NCBI RefSeq assembly: GCF_001418475.1 | Contig: NZ_LIQX01000034.1 | Location: 1-40,988, forward strand | Reading direction: 5' to 3' | Length of the DNA: 40,988 nt | Source: Streptomyces ossamyceticus | Lineage (GTDB): Bacteria > Actinomycetota > Actinomycetes > Streptomycetales > Streptomycetaceae | Part shown: positions 16,175 to 22,751 of the stretch, one piece after another | Layout: each line of letters opens with the position of its first letter | Position numbering within the stretch: the stretch's first letter is position 1 | Notes under the pieces: generated by a model | Told to the model about the DNA's origin: nothing | The model's database searches: none | The model's input: only the letters and a program-made list of their open reading frames with translations | Position numbers and translations under genes: made by a program

Positions 16175-17332
16175 ATGAGCACCGAGAACCTCCCCCAGAG
16201 CCCTGAGCAGCCGCCCCGCAAGCCGCGCGTGGCCGTCGTCTTCGGCGGCCGCAGCTCGGAACACGGGATCTCCGTGGTCACGGCCGGCGCCGTCCTGCGT
16301 GCCATCGACCGGACGAAGTACGACGTCCTGCCGATCGGCATCACCCGGGACGGCCGTTGGGCGCTCACCGCCGACGAGCCGGAGCGCATGGCGATCACCG
16401 ACCGCCGCACGCCGACCGTCGAGGAGCTCGCCGAGTCCCAGGAGGGCGGCGTGGTGCTCCCCGTCGACCCGGCCAACCGCGAGGTCGTCTACAGCGAGCC
16501 CGGTTCGGTGCCCAAGGCGCTCGGCGAGGTCGACGTCGTCTTCCCCGTCCTGCACGGCCCGTACGGCGAGGACGGCACCCTCCAGGGTCTGCTGGAGCTG
16601 TCCGGCGTCCCGTACGTCGGCTCGGGCGTCCTCGCCTCGGCCGTCGGCCAGGACAAGGAGTACATGAAGCGGGTGTTCACCTCCTTCGGGCTGCGGGTCG
16701 GCCCGTACGTGGTGATCCGGCCGCGCGAGTGGCAGCTCGACGAGTCCGCCGCACGCAAGAAGATCATCGACTTCGCCGGTGAGCACGGCTGGCCGCTCTT
16801 CGTGAAGCCGGCCCGCGCGGGCTCCTCCATCGGCATCACCAAGGTCGACGACCTGGCCGGTCTGGACGAGGCGATCGCGGAGGCCCAGAACCACGACCCG
16901 AAGATCCTCGTCGAGGCCGCGCTGCGGGGCCGCGAGATCGAGTGCGGCGTCCTGGAGTTCGAGGACGGACCCCGCGCCTCCGTGCCCGCCGAGATCCCGC
17001 CGCCCGAGACCCACGCGTACTACGACTTCGAGGCCAAGTACATCGACTCGACGCCGGGTATCGTCCCGGCGCCCCTGACGGAGGAGGAGACCGCCGAGGT
17101 CCGGCGCCTCGCCGTCGACGCCTTCGAGGCCGCCTCCTGCGAGGGCCTGGTCCGCGCGGACTTCTTCCTCACGGAGGACGGCCACTTCGTCATCAACGAG
17201 ATCAACACGCTCCCCGGTTTCACGCCGATCTCGATGTACCCGGCGATGTGGCAGGCGAGCGGCATCGCGTATCCGGAGTTGGTGGACCGCCTGATCCAGG
17301 CGGCACTGCGCAGGCCGACCGGCCTTCGCTGA
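16175..17332 (+). CDS. ddlA: D-alanine--D-alanine ligase
   Basis: 385 residues. An ATP-grasp ligase that forms the D-Ala-D-Ala end of the peptidoglycan stem peptide. The N-terminal VVFGGRSSEHGISVVTAGAV is the family signature. LHGPYGEDGTLQGLLEL follows near residue 128, the ATP-binding KPARAGSSIGITKVDD near residue 210, and EINTLPGFTPISMYP near residue 345 supplies the Mg-binding Glu/Asn. ATG at 16175. It is followed by the terminator 17349-17380 and by remnants of a convergent lipoprotein gene. Confidence 0.97.
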   Translation: MSTENLPQSPEQPPRKPRVAVVFGGRSSEHGISVVTAGAVLRAIDRTKYDVLPIGITRDGRWALTADEPERMAITDRRTPTVEELAESQEGGVVLPVDPANREVVYSEPGSVPKALGEVDVVFPVLHGPYGEDGTLQGLLELSGVPYVGSGVLASAVGQDKEYMKRVFTSFGLRVGPYVVIRPREWQLDESAARKKIIDFAGEHGWPLFVKPARAGSSIGITKVDDLAGLDEAIAEAQNHDPKILVEAALRGREIECGVLEFEDGPRASVPAEIPPPETHAYYDFEAKYIDSTPGIVPAPLTEEETAEVRRLAVDAFEAASCEGLVRADFFLTEDGHFVINEINTLPGFTPISMYPAMWQASGIAYPELVDRLIQAALRRPTGLR

Positions 17333-17348
17333 CGCACACGGCACCCCC

Positions 17349-17380
17349 GAGGGGGCGATCCCCCAGGGGGTCGCCCCCTT
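17349..17380 (+). terminator. ddlA terminator
   Basis: GGGGGCGA (17351-17358) pairs with TCGCCCCC (17371-17378), with an inner CCCCC/GGGGG pairing, followed by TT. Confidence 0.75.
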
Positions 17381-17401
17381 GATCGCGGGTACGCCGTCCA
17401 G

Positions 17402-17677
17402 GGCGGCCGGGGAACACGGCAGCGCAGTATGATCGCCGGGCTGCCCCGGACCGCCCGTCAGCGGCGGGGCGGGCCCGGGGGCCCGGCGGCCGAGACCGTC
17501 CACCGTCCGCGGCGACGCCCCGTCCAGGTTCCGGCACAGCTTCGTGACGGTCGAGTCCGGGCCGGGAACCGCCGCTGATCCGCTGTCGTCTGCTGAGGAG
17601 CAGCCCGCGACGGCGATCAACGACATGACCAGGACGGGCAGCCCGAGACAACGGAGCGCCGGTGCCGCGAGGAGCAC
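17402..17677 (-). pseudogene. Decayed DUF3515-type lipoprotein gene
   Basis: From GTG at 17677 the minus strand encodes a lipoprotein signal peptide with lipobox (SLIAVAGCSSADDSG), then VTKLCRNLDGASPRTVDGL, which I recognise as the start of the actinobacterial DUF3515 lipoprotein family. After LTGG the expected family motif PAIILRC is present (17419-17439) but in another frame, so there is an indel between about 17440 and 17460. The C-terminal half of the family (from recollection about 150-170 residues in total) is missing: the frame runs into the ddlA terminator. A sequencing indel could explain the frameshift but not the missing half. If the first frame is used, it reads on without a stop into antisense ddlA. 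Confidence 0.6.
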
Positions 17678-17700
17678 ACCGGCCGAGGGCAGACGGGGGC

Positions 17701-17934
17701 TTACAGGTGCACGACCGGGCAGGTCAGCGTGCGGGTGATGCCGTCCACTTGCTGGACTTTGGCGACCACCAGCCGGCCGAGATCATCCACGGTGTCGGCC
17801 TGGGCGCGGACGATGACGTCATAGGGACCCGTCACGTCCTCGGCCTGGATGACCCCAGGGATCTTGCTGATCGTGTCGGCGACGGTCGACGCTTTGCCGA
17901 CCTCCGTCTGGATCAGGATGTACGCCTGTACCAC
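17701..17934 (-). CDS. Stand-alone Lrp/AsnC ligand-binding (RAM) domain protein
   Basis: 77 residues comprising only the C-terminal sensor half of an Lrp/AsnC regulator: VQAYILIQTEVGKASTVADT, then KIPGVIQAEDVTGPYDVIV and VDDLGRLVVAKVQQVDGI. No helix-turn-helix is present. Such stand-alone RAM proteins bind amino acids and can form mixed oligomers with full-length Lrp proteins; the target here is unknown. GTG at 17934, with GGAGG 5 nt upstream on the minus strand. Divergent from thiL. Confidence 0.9.
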   Translation of the reverse strand: MVQAYILIQTEVGKASTVADTISKIPGVIQAEDVTGPYDVIVRAQADTVDDLGRLVVAKVQQVDGITRTLTCPVVHL

Positions 17935-18063
17935 GGAACCTCCAGGGCGGCCACGAGGATCATGTGGGGAAAAGGAACGCCACGGTATCGCGTAGTCGCG
18001 CGTCGCGGGGAGACCCGCACATGCCGCGCCGCGCACACCGGGGCGCGGGGAGTGCGGAAGTTG

Positions 18064-18080
18064 ACGGTCGACTCGACCGT
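18064..18080. promoter_or_regulatory. Perfect 17-bp palindrome upstream of thiL
   Basis: ACGGTCGA, a central C, then TCGACCGT. It lies 73 nt before the thiL ATG and 130 nt before the divergent RAM gene. A repressor-binding site is plausible; the binding protein is unknown. No TPP riboswitch is seen before thiL. Confidence 0.4.
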
Positions 18081-18152
18081 ACCGAGGGCGAGGACCGCTC
18101 GCGACCGGGCGCGAGTGACACTGGAAGCGGCACAAGAAGGGGCGATACGACG

Positions 18153-19118
18153 ATGAAGGGCACCGTGGGAGAGCTGGGGGAGTTCGGGCTCATCAGGGAG
18201 CTCACCTCCCGGCTCACCACCACCCCGGCGGTCCGGGTCGGCCCCGGCGACGACGCCGCCGTGGTGGCCGCGCCGGACCGCCGGGTCGTGGCGAGCACCG
18301 ACCTCCTGTTGGAGGGGCGGCACTTCCGCCGCGACTGGTCCACGGCGTACGACGTCGGGCGCAAGGCGGCCGCCCAGAACCTCGCGGACATCGCCGCCAT
18401 GGGCGCGGTGCCCACCGCGCTGCTCCTCGGCCTGGTCGCGCCCGTCGACCTCCCGGTGACCTGGGCGACCGAGCTGATGGACGGCCTGCGCGACGAGTGC
18501 CAGGTCGCGGGGGCGGCCGTCGTGGGCGGGGACGTCGTCCGCGGCGACACCATCATGATCTCCATCACCGCGCTCGGTGATCTCCGCAACCACGAGCCCG
18601 TGACCAGGGGCGGGGCACAGCCCGGCGATGTCGTGGCCGTCACCGGCTGGCTCGGCTGGTCCGCCGCCGGGCACGCGGTCCTCTCCCGCGGCTTCCGCTC
18701 GCCGCGCGCCTTCGTGGAGGCCCACCGGCGCCCCGAGCCGCCGTACCACGCGGGTCCCGCCGCGGCCGACCTGGGCGCGACCGCGATGTGCGATGTGAGC
18801 GACGGGCTGATCGCGGACCTCGGGCACATCGCCGAGGCCAGTAACTGCCGGATCGACATCCGTTCCGGCGCCATCGACATCCCGTCCCAGATGAACGACA
18901 TCGGGCAGGCCGTCGGTGTCGACCCCATCCAGTGGGTGCTCACCGGTGGCGAGGACCACGCCATAGTGGCGACGTTCCCGCCGGACGTGAAGCTGCCGGC
19001 CCGCTGGAAGGTGATCGGCGAGGTCCTCAACCCGTCGGCGCTGCCGCAGGTCACCGTGGACGGGGCGCCCTGGACCAGCAAGGGCGGCTGGGACCACTTC
19101 GCGGACATAGAGTCGTGA
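18153..19118 (+). CDS. thiL: Thiamine-monophosphate kinase
   Basis: 321 residues, normal for ThiL. It phosphorylates thiamine phosphate to thiamine diphosphate. PurM/AIR-synthase-like fold with [14 protein letters not shown] near residue 30 (Mg-ATP-binding Asp pair), [35 protein letters not shown] and [16 protein letters not shown]. The ATG at 18153 follows AAGGGG; upstream in-frame starts would add non-family sequence. thiD overlaps its stop by 4 nt, so the two enzymes of thiamine synthesis and salvage are translationally coupled. Confidence 0.95.
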   Translation: MKGTVGELGEFGLIRELTSRLTTTPAVRVGPGDDAAVVAAPDRRVVASTDLLLEGRHFRRDWSTAYDVGRKAAAQNLADIAAMGAVPTALLLGLVAPVDLPVTWATELMDGLRDECQVAGAAVVGGDVVRGDTIMISITALGDLRNHEPVTRGGAQPGDVVAVTGWLGWSAAGHAVLSRGFRSPRAFVEAHRRPEPPYHAGPAAADLGATAMCDVSDGLIADLGHIAEASNCRIDIRSGAIDIPSQMNDIGQAVGVDPIQWVLTGGEDHAIVATFPPDVKLPARWKVIGEVLNPSALPQVTVDGAPWTSKGGWDHFADIES

Positions 19119-19933
19119 CCGGGGCACCGGGCGCGCCGCCCAGGGTGCTCACGGTCGCCGGCTCCGACTCCGGGGGCGGGGCGGGCATCCAGGCCGACCT
19201 CAAGACCATGCTGGCGCTCGGTGTGCACGGCATGAGCGTCGTCACGGCGGTCACCGCGCAGAACTCCCTCGGGGTGCAGGGCGCTTGGGAACTGCCGGTG
19301 GAGGCCGTCCGCGCCCAGTACCGCAGTGTCGTCGACGACATCGGTGTGGAGGCCGTCAAGACCGGCATGCTCGCCTCCGCCGAACTCGTCGAGACTGTCG
19401 CCGAGTTGCTCGCCGCCACGGACGCGCCCGTGGTCGTCGACCCGGTCGGCGTGTCCAAGCACGGTGATCCGCTGCTCGCCGCGACGGCCCTGGACTCCGT
19501 CCGTGAGCGGCTGCTGCCCACGGCGACCGTCGCCACCCCCAACCTCGACGAGGTCGCCCAACTCACCGGGGTGCGCGTCGAGTCGGAGGCCGGGATGCGC
19601 GAGGCCGCTCAGGCCGTGCTGGCGTACGGGCCACGGTGGGTGGTGATCAAGGGCGGGCATCTCTCGGGGGACGCCGTCGACCTGCTCAGCGACGGCTCCG
19701 AGGAGCACTGGCTGCGGGCACCGAGGTACGACAACCGGCACACGCACGGCACGGGCTGCACGCTGGCCTCCGCGATCGCCGCGCGTCTCGCGCAGGGGCT
19801 GACCGTGCCGGAGGCCGTGGCGGCGGCCAAGGAGTACGTCACCGGGGCGATCGCCGCCGGGTTCGCCCTCGGCGGCGGCATCGGGCCTGTGGATCACGGG
19901 TGGGCGCTCACACGGGGTGGTCCGGCCGTCTGA
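19115..19933 (+). CDS. thiD: Hydroxymethylpyrimidine/phosphomethylpyrimidine kinase
   Basis: 272 residues. It phosphorylates HMP and HMP-P to supply the pyrimidine half of thiamine. Ribokinase-like fold: [20 protein letters not shown] at the N-terminus, [35 protein letters not shown]-equivalent [13 protein letters not shown], and the catalytic anion-hole motif [17 protein letters not shown] near the C-terminus. GTG at 19115 overlaps the thiL stop (GTGA). Confidence 0.95.
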   Translation: MTGAPGAPPRVLTVAGSDSGGGAGIQADLKTMLALGVHGMSVVTAVTAQNSLGVQGAWELPVEAVRAQYRSVVDDIGVEAVKTGMLASAELVETVAELLAATDAPVVVDPVGVSKHGDPLLAATALDSVRERLLPTATVATPNLDEVAQLTGVRVESEAGMREAAQAVLAYGPRWVVIKGGHLSGDAVDLLSDGSEEHWLRAPRYDNRHTHGTGCTLASAIAARLAQGLTVPEAVAAAKEYVTGAIAAGFALGGGIGPVDHGWALTRGGPAV

Positions 19934-20270
19934 CGGGGGCCGACCCTTCGGTGGGGCCTTCGGCGAGCCCCGGGGAGAGAAGGCCGGAAGGCCGGCATCG
20001 GTCGCATCGGTCGGGTCGCGCGCGTCGGCATGCCTGCGGCCCGGCCCCTCGTGGGCGCGGCCCGCTGTCGCGTCCGCAAGGGCCGGGCACGACGGACGGG
20101 CTGGTCTCGCGAGGCGGGCTGGACTCACGCGAAAGGCGGGTCACGCGAAGGGCGGGCCGCCGCCCGGAAGACGCGCTGGTCTCGCGAGCGGGCACGGCAA
20201 AAAGCCGGCCCACCAAAGGTGGACCGGCTCTGTGCAGCGAACCAGCAGGTGGCCGCGCGCTAGCTGAGCG
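19934..20270. other. Repeat-containing gap between thiD and rpmB
   Basis: No gene seen. It contains a tandem 16-bp imperfect repeat at 20125-20140 and 20141-20156 (TCACGCGAAAGGCGGG and TCACGCGAAGGGCGGG). There is also an exact 13-bp direct repeat CTGGTCTCGCGAG at 20101-20113 and 20176-20188, and the rpmB terminator at 20200-20230. Confidence 0.6.
20200..20230 (-). terminator. rpmB terminator (minus strand)
   Basis: AGCCGGCCCACC (20203-20214) and GGTGGACCGGCT (20218-20229) pair with one mismatch. On the minus strand the stem is followed by TTTTT, so it ends the leftward rpmB transcript. Confidence 0.8.
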
Positions 20271-20456
20271 TCAGCGCGAGACCTTGCCGGCCTTGATGCA
20301 CGAGGTGCAAGCGTTCACGCGCTTCGGCGTCCCGCCCACCACGGTACGCACACGCTGGATGTTCGGGTTCCAGCGGCGGGACGTACGGCGGTGCGAGTGC
20401 GAGATGTTGTTGCCGAAGCCCGGCCCCTTGCCGCAGACGTCGCAGTTGGCAGCCAC
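20271..20456 (-). CDS. rpmB: 50S ribosomal protein L28, zinc-ribbon form
   Basis: 61 residues, typical of L28. CDVCGK near residue 5 and CTSCIK near residue 50 form the two CXXC pairs of the zinc-binding (C+) form; [19 protein letters not shown] is the L28 core. GTG start at 20456 (VAANCDVCG). The gene is monocistronic, reads left and ends in its own terminator. Streptomyces often carry a second, Zur-repressed Cys-free L28 elsewhere; only the zinc form is here. Confidence 0.95.
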   Translation of the reverse strand: MAANCDVCGKGPGFGNNISHSHRRTSRRWNPNIQRVRTVVGGTPKRVNACTSCIKAGKVSR

Positions 20457-20755
20457 GGGTCACTCCAAAGACTTCAGATGCACTTACGGTTGATCCCGGC
20501 ATGCCGGGATCACAATCCCGAGACCGGGATCCGAGTGGCGTTGCCAGGGGGAAGGCCCGGTCTGGATCGGTGATCTGGATCGGGCAACCGGAGCAGCATA
20601 CAACGACTGCGTCCGTACAACGAAACTACCATGGCTGGTCGGGGCCTCGCCCCGGCCCTCTTACCGGCGGTCACGGCTGCGGGTCTACGCTGCGTGCGGC
20701 GTGCGGCGTACCCCCCGGCGCCCGTCCAGCAGCCAAGCAGCTCAAGGAGGCGCAG

Positions 20756-22528
20756 GTGCCGCAGGTGCCGCAGACATTCTTCGATGCTCTCGCGGTGCGC
20801 ACCTGGTGCGGCCTCGCGCTGGCCGCCCTGGGGCGGGCCCGTGAGGAGATCGACGCGATCAACGTCTACCCGGTGGCCGACGGCGACACCGGGACGAACC
20901 TCTACCTGACGATGGAGTCGGCGGCGGCCGCCGTGGAGGCGGTGTTCGCGGGCCACGAGACGGGCGCGGCGCCCGGCTCGCCCGCCGCCGGGCAGCCCAC
21001 GCTCGCCGAGGCCGCGCGGGCCATGGCGCACGGCGCGCTCATAGGCGCCCGGGGCAACTCCGGGACGATCCTCGCGCAACTCCTGCGCGGGATGGCCCAG
21101 GTGCTCGCGCACGACAGTGAGGCCGCTCACACCGACGGCCAGGGGCTCCGTCTCGCTCTCCGCCACGCCGCCGACTCCGCACGGGAGGCCGTCGCGCACC
21201 CGGTGGAGGGCACCGTCCTCACAGTGGCCTCCGCGGCCGCCGAAGCGGTGGTGGCCGCCGAGGGCGACTGCGGCACGGTGGCCCGCGCCGCGTACGAGGG
21301 CGCCGGTACGGCCCTGCTGGCGACCCCCGGGCAACTGGCGGCGCTGGCCCGCGCGGGCGTCGTGGACGCGGGCGGGCGCGGACTGGTGGCGGTGCTGGCC
21401 GCGCTGGTGGAGACGTTCACGGGGGAGACCCCGAGGGCGCACGCCTACGCCGCCCTCGTCGCTTCACCCGACCTCCCGCCCACGCACGCGCGCGTGGCGG
21501 GGGCCGGCCCCCGCGACGACGGCACCGGCGGGGCCGATGCGATGCGCGACGCGGAAGGTGTCGGGCCGGAGGTGTGCGCCGACGACCGGCCGGGCACCGG
21601 TGGGCCGGCCTTCGAGGTGATCTACCTCCTGGAGGCGGACGACGAGGCCGTGGCCCGGTTGCGCGGCAGGCTGGACGGGCTGGGCGACTCGCTCGTCGTG
21701 GTCGGCGGGGACGGCCTGTGGAACGTCCATGTGCACGTCGACGACGCGGGCGCCGCCGTGGAGGCGGGGGTCGAGGCCGGGCGGCCGTACCGGATCCGGA
21801 TCACGCACTTCGGGGCCGAGGACGCGCATGTGGCCGGCGGGGCCGGACGGCAGCCCCGTGAGCGGGCCCAGCGCGCCGTGGTGGCCGTCGTACCGGGGGA
21901 GGGTCTGGCGGGGCTGTACTCGGAGGCGGGCGCGACCACGGTGCTGGCCCGCCCCGGGGAGCCGCCCGCGAGCGGGGAGCTGGTGGAGGCGGTACGGCGG
22001 GCCCACGCGCGCGAGGTGGTGCTCCTGCCCAACGACGCGGATCTGCGCCACACGGCGGCCGCGGCGGCGGAACAGGCCCGCGCCGAGGGCGTACGGGTGG
22101 CGTTGATCCCGACGCGGTCGGCCGTCCAGGGCATCGCCGCCCTCGCCGTGCACGAGCCCGGCCGCCGCTTCGACGAGGACGTGGTCTCCATGACCTCCGC
22201 GGCGGGCGCCACGCGCTACGCCGAGGTCGTCATCGCCGAGCGCCAGTCCTGGACCATGGCCGGCATCTGCCAGGCCGGCGACGTCCTCGGTCTCATCGAC
22301 GGGGACGTGGCCGTCATCGGCGACGACGTCACCGCGACCGCCACCAGGGTCGTCGACCGCATGCTCGCAGCCGGCGGCGAAATGGTCACCCTGGTCCTCG
22401 GCGACGAGGCCCCCACCGACATCGCCGACCACGTGGAAACCCGACTCCGCGAGTCCCACCTGGGCGTGGACACGGTGGTCTACCGAGGCGGCCACCAGGG
22501 CACGCTCCTGCTGATCGGCGTCGAATAG
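20756..22528 (+). CDS. DAK2/DegV-like family protein (YloV/FakA-type)
   Basis: 590 residues. The N-terminal DhaL (DAK2) domain contains NVYPVADGDTGTNLYLTM around residues 40-57, whose Asp residues bind Mg-ATP, and LIGARGNSGTILAQLLRGM around residue 100. The middle and C-terminal parts match the FakA arrangement (VYLLEADDE-type strand, GDGLWNVHVHVDDAG, VVAVVPGEGLAGLYSEAGA, VVLLPNDADLRHTA). FakA phosphorylates FakB-bound fatty acids in Firmicutes; whether this protein does so in Streptomyces is not shown by sequence. GTG at 20756 lies 5 nt after AAGGAGG. The usual actinobacterial order is rpmB, this gene, then recG; here an HSP90/helical-repeat pair is interposed. Confidence 0.88.
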   Translation: MPQVPQTFFDALAVRTWCGLALAALGRAREEIDAINVYPVADGDTGTNLYLTMESAAAAVEAVFAGHETGAAPGSPAAGQPTLAEAARAMAHGALIGARGNSGTILAQLLRGMAQVLAHDSEAAHTDGQGLRLALRHAADSAREAVAHPVEGTVLTVASAAAEAVVAAEGDCGTVARAAYEGAGTALLATPGQLAALARAGVVDAGGRGLVAVLAALVETFTGETPRAHAYAALVASPDLPPTHARVAGAGPRDDGTGGADAMRDAEGVGPEVCADDRPGTGGPAFEVIYLLEADDEAVARLRGRLDGLGDSLVVVGGDGLWNVHVHVDDAGAAVEAGVEAGRPYRIRITHFGAEDAHVAGGAGRQPRERAQRAVVAVVPGEGLAGLYSEAGATTVLARPGEPPASGELVEAVRRAHAREVVLLPNDADLRHTAAAAAEQARAEGVRVALIPTRSAVQGIAALAVHEPGRRFDEDVVSMTSAAGATRYAEVVIAERQSWTMAGICQAGDVLGLIDGDVAVIGDDVTATATRVVDRMLAAGGEMVTLVLGDEAPTDIADHVETRLRESHLGVDTVVYRGGHQGTLLLIGVE

Positions 22529-22545
22529 CTCCGGGGGGCCAGAGT

Positions 22546-22577
22546 CTGAAGGGCGGCGGGAACCGCCCGTCCTTCAG
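22546..22577. terminator. Stem-loop between convergent genes
   Basis: CTGAAGG (22546-22552) pairs with CCTTCAG (22571-22577), and an inner GGCGG/CCGCC pairing closes the loop. It lies between the converging DAK2 and helical-repeat genes. Confidence 0.5.
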
Positions 22578-22623
22578 GGGCGCGGGGAACTGCGCGAGGA
22601 ACCACGACGCACCCGCACTCGCC
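22573..22623. repeat. Streptomyces intergenic repeat, copy 1
   Basis: TTCAGGGGCGCGGGGAACTG followed by CGCGAGGAACCACGACGCAC is the GC-rich intergenic sequence common in Streptomyces genomes. The same core appears twice more at 35383-35463. Confidence 0.7.
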
Positions 22624-22751
22624 ACACCCCAGGCGCCCCCGAGCCATCAGGCGCCGACGCGGGGTCGAAGGGGCGGCAGCCCCTGGAGGACGGGGATGGG
22701 TAGGGGCGGCGGGGGCGAGACCCGTGAGGCCCGCCCCCAACCCGCTGAGCC

